Below are positions 9,683 through 18,818 of a DNA stretch of 64,000 nt, piece after piece. The notes under the pieces were generated by a model that saw only the letters and a list, made by a program, of their open reading frames with translations, had not been told where the DNA came from and did no database searches. Position numbers and translations under genes: made by a program. The stretch comes from JBBDIJ01 sp040880485. Lineage in GTDB: Bacteria; Bacteroidota; Rhodothermia; Balneolales; Balneolaceae. Position 1 is the first letter of the stretch, and each line of letters starts with the position of its first letter. The stretch is from contig JBBDIJ010000009.1 of NCBI GenBank assembly GCA_040880485.1, positions 310,001 through 374,000 of the forward strand. Direction: 5' to 3'.

Positions 9683-10259
9683 TCAGAGATTTCAGATCGC
9701 CCTTGAGATGATTGACAGTGCGAACTCAAACGACCCCAACCGGGTAATAGTCGACGATCAATCTTGCCCCTCCGGGTTGATCTATGGCCAGCGCATGAGC
9801 GAAACACTCGAAAAGTTTGAACCCAATGCATCTGAAGCACTCAGGCTGGCGGCAAGAGCTCAGCATATAGAACGATGGAGCATACCAAGAGAGGAGTATC
9901 CAATGAACCGCCGTGGCTATCTTCGATGGAGAAACGAACTGAAAAAATTCCACGCCTCAAGAGCAGACGAAATTCTAGGTGAGGCCGGATACAAAAGAGA
10001 GACGATCGACCGGGTAAAAAGCCTACTTATGAAGAGAGATCTGAAAAGCGACCCGGAGTCACAAACTCTGGAAGATGTCGTCTGCCTCGTCTTTATGGAG
10101 CACTATTTTGAAGATTTTTCCTGTGAACACAGTGACGATAAAATCGTCTCTATACTTAAGAAAACGTGGAGAAAAATGTCGAAAAAGGGACAGAATGCTG
10201 CACTTGATCTGAATCTCTCCGACCGATCTGTTATTCTGATTAAACAGGCTCTTGAATAA
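9672..10259 (+). CDS. DUF4202 family protein
   Basis: The 195-residue protein matches the DUF4202 family by its central RLAARAQHIERWSIPREEYP, a His/Arg/Glu-rich stretch that looks like part of a metal or phosphate site. It also has the later VCLVFMEHYFEDF segment. It is soluble, with no signal. The family is widespread but has no assigned function that I can name with certainty. The conserved histidines resemble an HD-like all-helical fold, which is speculation. Its ATG lies inside the end of the TPR gene. A strong hairpin terminator begins right at its stop codon. Confidence 0.8.
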   Translation: MSRNQRFQIALEMIDSANSNDPNRVIVDDQSCPSGLIYGQRMSETLEKFEPNASEALRLAARAQHIERWSIPREEYPMNRRGYLRWRNELKKFHASRADEILGEAGYKRETIDRVKSLLMKRDLKSDPESQTLEDVVCLVFMEHYFEDFSCEHSDDKIVSILKKTWRKMSKKGQNAALDLNLSDRSVILIKQALE

Positions 10260-10296
10260 AAAACCCGTCTGGCTTGCAACCGGACGGGTTTTTTTT
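10258..10296. terminator. Intrinsic terminator between DUF4202 gene and nrdJ
   Basis: The arms AAAACCCGTCTGG and CCGGACGGGTTTT form a 13-bp stem (one G-T pair) around the 7-base loop CTTGCAA. A run of T follows on the plus strand and a run of A flanks it upstream, so it can work in both directions. It ends the DUF4202 transcript and, on the minus strand, sits just after the nrdJ stop. Confidence 0.92.
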
Positions 10297-10321
10297 CAGC
10301 GTTTCGCCCTTGCGGGCGTGT

Positions 10322-13300
10322 TCAGGAGCAGCCTGTAGTTGAACCGCATGTGATACATTTAAGGCATGTACCGTTACGGATCATGGTCATGCTCCCGCAC
10401 TCGGGGCACGAGTCGCCTGTATAGCCAAGGTGCTTGGCACGTTCGTAATCGCTCTCGAAGTCACTTTCCGGTTCAGCCCTTCCAATGGTTTCGGGGGCTG
10501 TACTGTCTGCAACAGCCTCTACACTTCGAGACTGAACACGTCTGGCTACTTCATCTGCCAGTTCCTGCTCTTCGGATGGGCGCAGCTTGCGTAAAGCGAT
10601 CTCCTCAGGAGGTACATGTGCAAGATCTTCCCTGCCGAGGTAGGTTACGGCAAGTTCCCGGAAGATGTAGTCGATCACAGATGTAGTCATCTTGATATGC
10701 GGGCTACCACTTACCATACCACTCGGTTCGAATTTGGTAAAGACAAATGCGTCCGTGAACTCTTCAAGTGGAACTCCATGCTGAAGGCCCAGAGAGATGG
10801 AGATCGCAAAACAGTTCATCAGGCTTCGGAAGGCTGCCCCTTCACGATGCATATCTATGAAGATCTCTCCGAGCTGGCCGTTTTCATACTCACCCGTACG
10901 GAGATATACACTCTGGCCACCGATCTTCGCTTTTTGAGTGTACCCGGCACGGCGGAATGGAAGTCTCTGACGGCGTGCCACATATTTATGAATGATACGT
11001 TCCGCCGTATCCACGATCCGTTCCTGCCCTGCCAGGTCTGCAGCATGTTCGCTATCCTCATCTTCAAGTTCTTCAAAAACATCGCTCATCGAATTGAGAG
11101 GCTGGCTCAGTTTTGAACCGTCACGATAGAGTGCGTTCGCCTTGAGCATCAGTTTCCAGGAGAGCATATACGCCTCCTTGATATCCTCCACAGTGGCTTC
11201 GTTAGGCAGGTTGATCGTCTTGGAGATGGCTCCGGAAATAAAGGGCTGAGCCGCAGCCATCATACGGATATGACCCTCTGTAGAGATATAGCGTGTACCT
11301 ATACGGCCACACTTGTTGGCACAGTCGAAGACCGGCAGATGCTCCTCTTTGAGATGGGGGGCACCTTCTACTGTCATGGTACCACAGACAAAATCATTGG
11401 CTTCACGGACCTGCTCTCTGCTATAGCCCAAAAAGCGAAGCATATCGAACTGGTAGTCACCCAGCTGCTCTTCAGACATACCAAGTACATCCTTGCAGAA
11501 CTCCTCGCCGAGTGTCCATTGATTAAAGACAAACTTGATGTCGAATGTTCCCGGAAGACCTTCCTCAATGGCAGCAATCTGTTCGTCTCCAAATCCCTTC
11601 TCCCGAAGTTGATCCGGATTTATATGCGGGCAATCCTCAAGGCTGCCTGTACCTTTCGCATAATGGATAATCTCCTCTACCTGCGAAGAGTCGTAACCGA
11701 GTTTCTTTAATGCCAGAGGAACGCTCTGATTGATAATCTTGAAATACCCTCCCCCTGCCAGCTTCTTGAATTTGACAAGTGCAAAGTCCGGTTCTATTCC
11801 TGTAGTATCACAATCCATGACCAGGCCAATGGTTCCTGTCGGAGCAATCACTGTAACCTGAGCATTGCGAAAACCACTCTTTTCGCCCTGTTCAACGGCC
11901 CGATCTGCGTCCTGTCTCGCAGCCTTTAAAAGATAGTCCGGACAGTGAGAGGGATTGATACCCAATGGTTTGATCGTTAACCCCTCATACTCCTTGTGAT
12001 CTGCATTCCAGGCTGCTCGACGATGATTTCGAAGCACTCTCTGCATATGCTCCCGGTTCCGTTTATATCCGCGGAACGGTTCCAGTTCACCAGCCATTTC
12101 AGCACTCGTAGCATAGCTGCTCATGTGCAGAATTGAAGTAATAGCGCCAGCAATTGCACAACCCTCCGGACTGTCGTAGGGAACACTCTGTACCATAAGC
12201 GCAGTTCCGAGATTGGCGTATCCGAGGCCAAGGGTTCTGAACTCATAGGAGAGCTCGGCAATCTCCCGGGACGGGAACTGAGCCATCAATACCGAAATTT
12301 CTAGAACCACTGTCCAGAGACGTGAAGCGTATCGAATAGACTCCACATCAAATCTGCTACACTCTTTGTCACTGAAAAACTTCATCAGGTTCAGAGAGGC
12401 CAGGTTACACGCTGTATTGTCCAGAAACATATACTCTGAACAGGGGTTACTTGCCTTGATCGGTCCATCTACGGGGCAGGTGTGCCACTCATTGATCGTA
12501 TCGTGGTACTGTGTTCCGGGATCGGCACAAGACCAGGCGGCATAACCGATCTGATCCCAAAGAGTGCGTGCCTTGAGCGTCTTCATCGGTTCCGGTTCCC
12601 TGCCCTCTTCACCAGCTCTCCTCCTTTCGATCCGGCCATACAGATTCCACTCGCTGTCATCTATCACGGCCCTCATAAATGAATTGGGCACTCGTACCGA
12701 GTTGTTCGAATTTTGCCCACTGACAGTTAAATACGCTTCAGAGTTCCAGTCCGTATCGTAGGCATCAAACTCTATCTCGGAAAAGCCCTGAGCGGCAAGC
12801 TGAATGACTCTTTCAATATAGTTTAACGGTACCTGGTCCCTCTTGGCTTTACGAATGGCATCACCGAGTTCACGATTTTTCAGAGGATCCCGGCTCACCG
12901 CGCCATTCAAAATCCTGCCATCAATCTCAACAGGCTGATGACAGAGGCGAATGATCTCCTTTAAATGCTTTTGCGTCAGTTTGGAACCGGTAACGATGGC
13001 AGCTACCTTCTGCTCCTCGCGGACTTTCCAGTTTACATACTCCTCTATATCCGGGTGATCCAGATCCAGAGTGACCATTTTTGCAGCACGGCGGGTAGTG
13101 CCACCGGACTTGATAGCTCCGGCTGCACGATCACCAATTTTCAGAAAACTCATGAGCCCGGAAGAGCGCCCACCACCGCTCAACTGCTCGCCATCACCCC
13201 TCAAGTCAGAGAAGTTTGATCCGGTTCCCGATCCATACTTAAATAGTCGGGCTTCACGAACCCACAGATCCATGATTCCGCCCTCATTAACCAAATCGTC

Positions 13301-13918
13301 ACCTACACTTTGAATAAAGCAGGCGTGCGGTTGCGGGTGACTGTAAGCATCCACGGACTTTTTCACCTTCCCGCTCTTCGGATCCACGTAGTAGTGCCCC
13401 TGAGCGGGACCGTTAATCCCATATGCCCAATAGAGACCTGTATTGAACCATTGCGGGCTGTTCGGAGCTGCCATCTGGGTGGCAAGCATATAACAGTGCT
13501 CATCAAAAAAGACCCTTGCATCCTCTTCAGTATCGAAATACCCATGCTTCCAGCCCCAGTATGTCCAGCATCCTGCCAGACGCATAAATACCTGACGGCT
13601 GTCGATCTCGTGTGTATAACGGTTTTCCTCGTCCACCCCTTCAAGACTCTTCTCATCCGCTTCAGAACGCTGCAGCCACTCCGGAACCCCTTTCTCTCTG
13701 ACCTTTCGAATCCGAACAGGCACACCGGCTTTTCTGAAATATTTCTGTGCAATGATATCGGTCGCTACCTGAGACCACGATTCCGGTACCACCACTCCAT
13801 CCATTCTGAAGACGACCGATCCGTCGGGATTTCGGATCTCGGACTTTCGTTCATCAAATCGGATATCATCAAATGGTGTCTCCCACTCTGAACTGGTGTA
13901 GAATCTGCTGAATTTCAT
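10322..13918 (-). CDS. nrdJ: Adenosylcobalamin-dependent (class II) ribonucleoside-diphosphate reductase
   Basis: The 1198-residue enzyme makes deoxyribonucleotides using a radical generated from adenosylcobalamin. It shows the class II signatures NPCSEYMFLDNTACNLASLNL-like (active-site Cys and Glu region, about residue 490) and APTGTIGLVMDCDTTGIEPD. It also has the N-terminal VVVPESWSQVATDIIAQKYF block. A C-terminal zinc-ribbon-like tail, with CPEC, CLKC and further cysteines in the last 30 residues, presumably acts as the redox shuttle. No classical N-terminal ATP cone is obvious. There is no class I nrdAB in the window. Expression control is suggested by upstream DnaA boxes and an inverted repeat; no cobalamin riboswitch was seen. 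The gene is convergent with the DUF4202 operon. Confidence 0.95.
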   Translation of the reverse strand: MKFSRFYTSSEWETPFDDIRFDERKSEIRNPDGSVVFRMDGVVVPESWSQVATDIIAQKYFRKAGVPVRIRKVREKGVPEWLQRSEADEKSLEGVDEENRYTHEIDSRQVFMRLAGCWTYWGWKHGYFDTEEDARVFFDEHCYMLATQMAAPNSPQWFNTGLYWAYGINGPAQGHYYVDPKSGKVKKSVDAYSHPQPHACFIQSVGDDLVNEGGIMDLWVREARLFKYGSGTGSNFSDLRGDGEQLSGGGRSSGLMSFLKIGDRAAGAIKSGGTTRRAAKMVTLDLDHPDIEEYVNWKVREEQKVAAIVTGSKLTQKHLKEIIRLCHQPVEIDGRILNGAVSRDPLKNRELGDAIRKAKRDQVPLNYIERVIQLAAQGFSEIEFDAYDTDWNSEAYLTVSGQNSNNSVRVPNSFMRAVIDDSEWNLYGRIERRRAGEEGREPEPMKTLKARTLWDQIGYAAWSCADPGTQYHDTINEWHTCPVDGPIKASNPCSEYMFLDNTACNLASLNLMKFFSDKECSRFDVESIRYASRLWTVVLEISVLMAQFPSREIAELSYEFRTLGLGYANLGTALMVQSVPYDSPEGCAIAGAITSILHMSSYATSAEMAGELEPFRGYKRNREHMQRVLRNHRRAAWNADHKEYEGLTIKPLGINPSHCPDYLLKAARQDADRAVEQGEKSGFRNAQVTVIAPTGTIGLVMDCDTTGIEPDFALVKFKKLAGGGYFKIINQSVPLALKKLGYDSSQVEEIIHYAKGTGSLEDCPHINPDQLREKGFGDEQIAAIEEGLPGTFDIKFVFNQWTLGEEFCKDVLGMSEEQLGDYQFDMLRFLGYSREQVREANDFVCGTMTVEGAPHLKEEHLPVFDCANKCGRIGTRYISTEGHIRMMAAAQPFISGAISKTINLPNEATVEDIKEAYMLSWKLMLKANALYRDGSKLSQPLNSMSDVFEELEDEDSEHAADLAGQERIVDTAERIIHKYVARRQRLPFRRAGYTQKAKIGGQSVYLRTGEYENGQLGEIFIDMHREGAAFRSLMNCFAISISLGLQHGVPLEEFTDAFVFTKFEPSGMVSGSPHIKMTTSVIDYIFRELAVTYLGREDLAHVPPEEIALRKLRPSEEQELADEVARRVQSRSVEAVADSTAPETIGRAEPESDFESDYERAKHLGYTGDSCPECGSMTMIRNGTCLKCITCGSTTGCS

Positions 13919-14018
13919 AATCTGTATCCCGGTCTGGTTGATTGCTTTTATCTCTTCGTTCGCCCTTTGCTACTCTCACGGACGACTCCTCGGTTCTCTG
14001 CTCAATGGAGTTGACTTG

Positions 14019-14048
14019 CAATATATCTTTGAGCTCCTGCTACAGCAA
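14019..14048 (-). promoter_or_regulatory. Possible nrdJ promoter (Bacteroidota type)
   Basis: On the minus strand, TTG (complement of 14046-14048) is followed after 20 bases by TATATTG (complement of 14019-14025). This resembles the Bacteroidota -33/-7 pattern TTTG-N19/21-TAnnTTTG. Transcription would begin near 14012, giving a leader of about 90 bases before the nrdJ start at 13918. It is a consensus match only. Confidence 0.35.
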
Positions 14049-14064
14049 GCAAAAAACAGTATAC

Positions 14065-14093
14065 TTTTCCACAAACCATGACAGTTATCCACA
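14065..14093 (+). promoter_or_regulatory. Two DnaA boxes upstream of nrdJ
   Basis: TTATCCACA at 14085-14093 is a perfect match to the DnaA box TTATNCACA. TTTTCCACA at 14065-14073 differs at one position and lies 20 bases (two helical turns) away in the same orientation. They sit just upstream of the proposed nrdJ promoter and next to a very AT-rich stretch (14101-14190). DnaA control of ribonucleotide reductase is known for nrdAB in E. coli, so a regulatory role is plausible. Confidence 0.5.
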
Positions 14094-14132
14094 TCCAGAT
14101 TTTACAGGGTGTATTAAGGTGATCAAATTCAA

Positions 14133-14168
14133 CACTATTTATGTTTTATTTAAAATAATTAAATAGTG
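14133..14168. repeat. AT-rich inverted repeat between nrdJ and the amidase gene
   Basis: CACTATTTA (14133-14141) and TAAATAGTG (14160-14168) form a perfect 9-bp inverted repeat separated by 18 bases. The spacer itself contains the inner palindromic TTATTT/AAATAA. The left arm with its flank, ACACTATTTATGTTTT, matches 12 of 16 positions of the NrdR-box consensus as I recall it. It could be an operator for nrdJ, for the divergent amidase gene, or simply AT-rich DNA. Confidence 0.45.
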
Positions 14169-14288
14169 AAATTAAAATAGAAATGGTTTCCTGGATTAAC
14201 TCACCGTTTCCGGATCTTCCGGTTTTCTATTTCGCTTTTTTGTGCCAATATTCCGTGTAACAACCACTCCATCGATAACCATCTTCCC

Positions 14289-15971
14289 ATGAGATTCGAT
14301 TCACTGCAAACACTCCTGAGCGGTATCCTGATCGGCTCAGTCGGTATCGGTGCCATCTGGTTCATCTCCACCGACGAGATTGATTTGGAAACGGTCCGTG
14401 AGGCAGAAAAATTGATTGGATTGGAGTATTCCGATGAACAGAGAGAGATAATTCTCGGCAATCTGCAACAAAATCCGGCTATCTACAGGGAATTACGTGA
14501 ACTGCACCTGCCCAATCATGTTCCTCTTCCCCTCTATTTTAATCCGGTTCCGCCCGGAAAATATTTTTCACCACCACCGGAAGTAGATATATCATGGGTT
14601 ATTCCAGACGATACTGAACACCCCGCATCACTTGATGAGCTTGCTTTCTACTCCATACCGGAACTGGCCTCCCTCCTTCGAAATAGAAAAGTTACATCTG
14701 TTGAGCTTACCGAACTCTTCCTGAAGCGTCTTGAGGACCATGACGAACAACTGGAAGCCGTAGTCACATTGACCCGCGAGAGAGCACTCCGTCAAGCCGC
14801 CGCTCTAGATCGTGAACTGGATCAGGGAGTTTGGCGAGGCCCCCTTCACGGAATTCCATACGGCGCTAAAGATCTCTTCGCTGTGGAGGGCTACCCCACA
14901 ACGTGGGGTGCCATGCCATACAGGGATCAGGTTCTTGACGAGACTGCCACCGTCATCAGGAAACTGGATGAGGCAGGAGCCATACTGATTGCCAAACTCT
15001 CTCTCGGAGCCCTCGCATATGGTGATATCTGGTTTGGCGGAAGAACGAACAACCCCTGGAATTCGGAACAGGGGTCAAGCGGCTCGTCTGCCGGATCATC
15101 TGCGGCTGTATCTGCTGGCCTGGTTCCATTTTCGCTTGGAACCGAAACTCTTGGATCCCTGGTCTCCCCGGCTGTTAGAACGGGCACAACTACACTTCGT
15201 CCCACATTCGGACGGGTGAGCCGCCACGGAGCGATGGCCCTAAGCTGGACCATGGACAAGGTAGGGCCCATGGCTCGGAGTGCAGAGGATGCCGCCATCG
15301 TTTTCGATATTATCAGAGGGCCGGACGGGTATGACCACACGGTTCAGGACTGGCCCTTTAACTATGAGAGACTGGAAAACCTTGAAGGGATCAGAATAGG
15401 AGTTGCAGAGGAGTCCTTTAGTGGTGAGTACAGCAATGCTTCAAATGACCGGGCTGTTCTCGACCTGCTGGAGTCGCTTGGCGCAGAGTTAATTCCGATT
15501 AAACTACCCGAATTGCCTACCGGCTTCACATTCAATCTCCTGACTGCAGAGGCTGCCGCAGCGTTTGAAGAGCTCACCCTGTCTGGCAGGGATAGCCTCA
15601 TGGTCTGGAGTGCCGACAATGCCTGGCCACATCTCTTCAGAGGCGTTCGATTCGTCCCCGCTGTGGAGTGGATTCAGATGAATCGGGTACGATCGGAACT
15701 CATTCGAAAGATGGATGAAACTCTCGAAGGGTTGGATCTCTATGTGACACCACCATTTCGCGGTAATAATTTGACCATCTCCAATCTTACCGGCCTACCT
15801 TCTCTTGTCATCAGAAATGGATTTGATGAAGGTGGACTCCCGACCAGCATCACTCTGGGCGGGCAACTCTACGGAGAGGATATTCTCATGGCGGTTGGCG
15901 ATCTCTATCAACGGACCACCGGATTTCATCTCAAACATCCATCACAATTTTTGCCCGGAAACGCCAGGTAA
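14289..15971 (+). CDS. Amidase-signature hydrolase with N-terminal membrane anchor
   Basis: The 560-residue protein begins with a membrane segment or uncleaved signal (about 8-27, TLLSGILIGSVGIGAIWF), then a spacer of about 90 residues. The amidase-signature domain follows (about 120-550). The Ser-Ser-Lys triad is visible as Lys194 in YGAKDLFAVEG, the cis-Ser near 270 in GSSAGSSAAVSAG, and the nucleophile Ser290 in GTETLGS. The family includes GatA, but the N-terminal anchor and the absence of gatB/gatC make a role in tRNA amidation unlikely. It probably hydrolyses amides in the periplasm. The substrate cannot be predicted. It is divergent from nrdJ. Confidence 0.85.
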   Translation: MRFDSLQTLLSGILIGSVGIGAIWFISTDEIDLETVREAEKLIGLEYSDEQREIILGNLQQNPAIYRELRELHLPNHVPLPLYFNPVPPGKYFSPPPEVDISWVIPDDTEHPASLDELAFYSIPELASLLRNRKVTSVELTELFLKRLEDHDEQLEAVVTLTRERALRQAAALDRELDQGVWRGPLHGIPYGAKDLFAVEGYPTTWGAMPYRDQVLDETATVIRKLDEAGAILIAKLSLGALAYGDIWFGGRTNNPWNSEQGSSGSSAGSSAAVSAGLVPFSLGTETLGSLVSPAVRTGTTTLRPTFGRVSRHGAMALSWTMDKVGPMARSAEDAAIVFDIIRGPDGYDHTVQDWPFNYERLENLEGIRIGVAEESFSGEYSNASNDRAVLDLLESLGAELIPIKLPELPTGFTFNLLTAEAAAAFEELTLSGRDSLMVWSADNAWPHLFRGVRFVPAVEWIQMNRVRSELIRKMDETLEGLDLYVTPPFRGNNLTISNLTGLPSLVIRNGFDEGGLPTSITLGGQLYGEDILMAVGDLYQRTTGFHLKHPSQFLPGNAR

Positions 15972-16046
15972 TGCCCACACCGGGATAGACAAGTGTCTAA
16001 TTCCCGAAATAGATATTCACCTTAAAGCCAACAGATCCTGCGACCA

Positions 16047-16223
16047 ATGCTGAAAAATATCCATGACTTTATCTCACTTCTGGAACCCGAAAATAACCAG
16101 ATTTTTAACATGAGTCCGGAAGAGGCGGAGAAGCTGATACGTACCGGTGATCCGGAGAGGGTTCGTACCATCGAGGGCTCCTGGACAGCACTTCCGGGAA
16201 TATTTATAATCATACAACTATAA
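16047..16223 (+). CDS. Small ORF, 58 residues, possibly a gene remnant
   Basis: This reading frame runs from ATG at 16047 to TAA at 16221-16223, with an in-frame stop just upstream at 16023. It encodes a protein with the stretch MSPEEAEKLIRTGDPERVRT. That stretch, followed by IEGSWTAL, resembles the first domain of asparagine-synthase-like proteins as I recall them (typically ...GDPERVR..DGSFAL...). It then ends abruptly in a short hydrophobic tail. It could be a truncated remnant or a genuine small protein. There is no clear ribosome binding site. It lies 75 bases after the amidase stop and ends in a hairpin. Confidence 0.35.
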   Translation: MLKNIHDFISLLEPENNQIFNMSPEEAEKLIRTGDPERVRTIEGSWTALPGIFIIIQL

Positions 16224-16242
16224 CTTTTTAACTAAAAGTTAT
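16220..16242. terminator. AT-rich hairpin between convergent gene ends
   Basis: ATAACTTTT (16220-16228) and AAAAGTTAT (16234-16242) form a perfect 9-bp stem with a 5-base loop. It overlaps the stop codons of the small ORF on the plus strand and of the T9SS cargo gene (ends 16239) on the minus strand. T-rich flanks are short, so it is a weak, possibly bidirectional terminator. Confidence 0.5.
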
Positions 16243-18740
16243 TTAATAAGAGTTGTCTTTCGGGTCAATACTCGTTGGCCCGTCTCCATATGTATGATGT
16301 AAATCCCACTTGGAAGATCATTGGCATCCCAGGAGACGGTGTGTTCCCCGGATGAGAGAGTCTCTTCAAGTAGCAGAGCTACGCGCTGTCCGACTACATT
16401 ATATACACTTAGGCTAACAAATTCTCCATCATTCGGAAGGTAAAAACTGATATTTGTGAGCGGGTAGAAAGGGTTGGGAAAGTTTTGATAGAGCTCTACA
16501 CGATCCGGGTTTCCCTGCTGCAATGCAGATTCAAGAGAGGAAAACGGATCGGTTTCAATAATCATAGTGAACCGGGGACGACTGTCAAGATCTGACACCG
16601 AATGGAGTTCGGGCAGTTCGGAAAGTTCCGGCCCGATCCCCGTATATCGGCTTTGAAAAAAATTCAGTGAATGGGACTCTCTCATATTGGCTGCCTGCCC
16701 GGTCACGTCATCTCTTATCCAGATTTCCCACTCATCAGGCAGCCATTCCAACTCATCCCATTCCAGTGTAAAGTTTCCATCTGAACCAAGGATAGAAACA
16801 CCAATTGGAATCTCCATTCTCGTTTGAAGCTGAAGTGACAGATCTTTTCGACTCAAGTAGAGATCACCATCTGCCGGACTTTCCTGCACGTACAGGATCG
16901 CTCCTTCCGGCGAGATATCGGTATCCATATAAAATGGCCACACCTTCTCGAATCGATACATAAATGGACTGGTATCCTCATCTGAATCGGTGAATGCGAT
17001 CACCGCTTCATCTCGATAATTGGGACCCTGGCTATCCATACCTGAAAGTCTGAGTACCACTCTCTCCTCATTGGATATCACCGCCGCCCTGAGAGCCTCC
17101 TGGCCCGCAGGTTTTCTAAATCGAACAGCCGTTGCATCACCCGCTTTCACTGCGAAGGGCTGCCAGGATCGAATGTGATTTTCGCCATTGTCTGGTGGGC
17201 GAAACCGGAATTGATCATGATCCCAGAGCAGTATGGCACCGGTTTCAAACTCTCCTCCAACCGGTTCAATATTTTCAAATGGAAGATCCACTGAAAAGGG
17301 ATTGCCAAGCACGATCCATTGATCTTCGGTTCCCTCAATAAACAGTTCAAACTGATTTCTGGATGAGTCCCTTGCCCAGACAGTTACTTCTTCTCCCGAT
17401 GATGCCCCCTTGAGAAACCAGGCCATTGGTTGATCATTCACAATACCCGTGCTGGCGGGCAATATCTCATAATCACCCGAAATGGCTTCAATGGGGCCGG
17501 GGACCGAGAAAATCTGCCAATCGGTCCCGGACTCAATAGTTCGCCCGACAAGATCAGGCGGTGTACCGGGGGTCCCAAACAGTCCGTTTGCAAATTCGCT
17601 CTGTACAATCTGCAGGTCCGACTCGGTATACTCTCCGGACTGGACAAATCCTTCATCGGCCAGTGAGAGTGCATATCCGGAATTTAACTCTCCATATTGA
17701 AGTGATGAGACTCTTCCATCGGGTGAGACAAGTTCGACAACACCACCGTCCGAATGAAACCGCAAGCCAGGCAAAATGAAGTCAAATGGCGATTCCGGCG
17801 TGTCCGGATGGCGACTGGAAAATACCACGGTTTCACGCGGTGCAAGTGGAATAGAGTGGTCAATAACACGCTCCATCTCTTCATGACGAATCATCAGGCC
17901 AATCAGATCTGCTGGCCGGTCCAAAGGATTGTAGATCTCAATGTAGTGAAGATCCTCACCTGTAGACAGATCTGCCGACATAATTTCGGAGATCAAAAGA
18001 GACCCTGGAGCAAACTCGAAATCGGGCTCAAAAAGCAGAGGTGAAATCTCAATATTACCAAGCGCCACCGCATCAAAGGGTCCATCGGAGTCGGATTGAT
18101 CCGGAGATGTAGTGCTCAGTAAAAGTTCCACTTCACGGCCAGGTTCCAGAAAGAGCTCCTCAATAAATAGAGAGGTGGCTGCTGGCTGCCACTCTTCGGA
18201 CAGACTGCCAAAAGCATCAGTCTGAAAAAGTGAATAAGAACGGATGGGTCGAATCCCGTCGGAAAATTGAAGATCCAGATTCAGTAACAGGGGCTTGCTG
18301 CCGAAGTGAAGAAAGGAAAGGTCGAATCGTAGCTCCAGGTTTCGAACAATACTACCTGTCTGGTTCCTGATTGAAAACCGAACAAATTCCTCTTCCGAAC
18401 CGTCAACCGGCCGAAAACCGACCATCGGCGATCGTTCGTCAGGCAACAGAATATGCCCCTCAAAGCGGGTGCCCCCCTTCGAAGGTCCTGTTTCTGAAAC
18501 CTCGTTTGTGAAAAATAGTTGATCTGAAGAAGCACTGTCCGGTTGTACCGGATTCAAAACCCACTCATTCAACCCGGAACGAGACTGTTCCGCCGTAAAG
18601 GAGAGCTCGAACAGACGTTCATTCTGAAGCAGGACCTGGGCGTTTACCCCATTCGCCCCGGCCAGCAGTAACGTCAGAAAAGCCTGTATCCCGAGCCATT
18701 TATAAAGGCAGCCTCTCTGTAGCTTTGCTGTCATAGGCAC
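16239..18740 (-). CDS. Secreted lamin-tail-domain protein with type IX secretion sorting domain
   Basis: The 833-residue protein has a signal peptide (hydrophobic about 18-34, cleavage after NGVNAQ). A central lamin-tail domain lies at about 245-350 (SLLISEIMSADLSTGEDLHYIEIYNP split over two strands). The C-terminal about 80 residues are a type A sorting domain, starting NFPNPFYPLTNISFYLPNDG and ending VLTRKTTLIK. Such C-terminal domains direct proteins through the type IX secretion system, which attaches or releases cargo at the cell surface. No catalytic motif was recognised, so the role is probably adhesive or structural. The T9SS machinery itself is not in this window. Confidence 0.85.
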   Translation of the reverse strand: MPMTAKLQRGCLYKWLGIQAFLTLLLAGANGVNAQVLLQNERLFELSFTAEQSRSGLNEWVLNPVQPDSASSDQLFFTNEVSETGPSKGGTRFEGHILLPDERSPMVGFRPVDGSEEEFVRFSIRNQTGSIVRNLELRFDLSFLHFGSKPLLLNLDLQFSDGIRPIRSYSLFQTDAFGSLSEEWQPAATSLFIEELFLEPGREVELLLSTTSPDQSDSDGPFDAVALGNIEISPLLFEPDFEFAPGSLLISEIMSADLSTGEDLHYIEIYNPLDRPADLIGLMIRHEEMERVIDHSIPLAPRETVVFSSRHPDTPESPFDFILPGLRFHSDGGVVELVSPDGRVSSLQYGELNSGYALSLADEGFVQSGEYTESDLQIVQSEFANGLFGTPGTPPDLVGRTIESGTDWQIFSVPGPIEAISGDYEILPASTGIVNDQPMAWFLKGASSGEEVTVWARDSSRNQFELFIEGTEDQWIVLGNPFSVDLPFENIEPVGGEFETGAILLWDHDQFRFRPPDNGENHIRSWQPFAVKAGDATAVRFRKPAGQEALRAAVISNEERVVLRLSGMDSQGPNYRDEAVIAFTDSDEDTSPFMYRFEKVWPFYMDTDISPEGAILYVQESPADGDLYLSRKDLSLQLQTRMEIPIGVSILGSDGNFTLEWDELEWLPDEWEIWIRDDVTGQAANMRESHSLNFFQSRYTGIGPELSELPELHSVSDLDSRPRFTMIIETDPFSSLESALQQGNPDRVELYQNFPNPFYPLTNISFYLPNDGEFVSLSVYNVVGQRVALLLEETLSSGEHTVSWDANDLPSGIYIIHMETGQRVLTRKTTLIK

Positions 18741-18818
18741 TAAAATGGGTTACTTCTAATACCACTCAAATCACCGATACCCCTACATAAAAGTTTCGCT
18801 ACCAGCAAAACCGTCTAA

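Noticed and set aside
10616..11116. 166-residue plus-strand frame opposite nrdJ
   Set aside because: Antisense shadow; nrdJ is intact and conserved there.
14019..14168. Tandem NrdR boxes upstream of nrdJ
   Set aside because: Several half-matches (9 to 12 of 16) exist, but their spacing does not fit the usual three-turn pair, so only the inverted repeat is reported.
14065..14190. Chromosome origin
   Set aside because: Only two DnaA boxes, and no dnaA, dnaN or gidA neighbours; a regulatory site is more likely.
13919..14288. Cobalamin riboswitch upstream of nrdJ
   Set aside because: No B12-box or receptor-like conserved core could be found on either strand of the gap.
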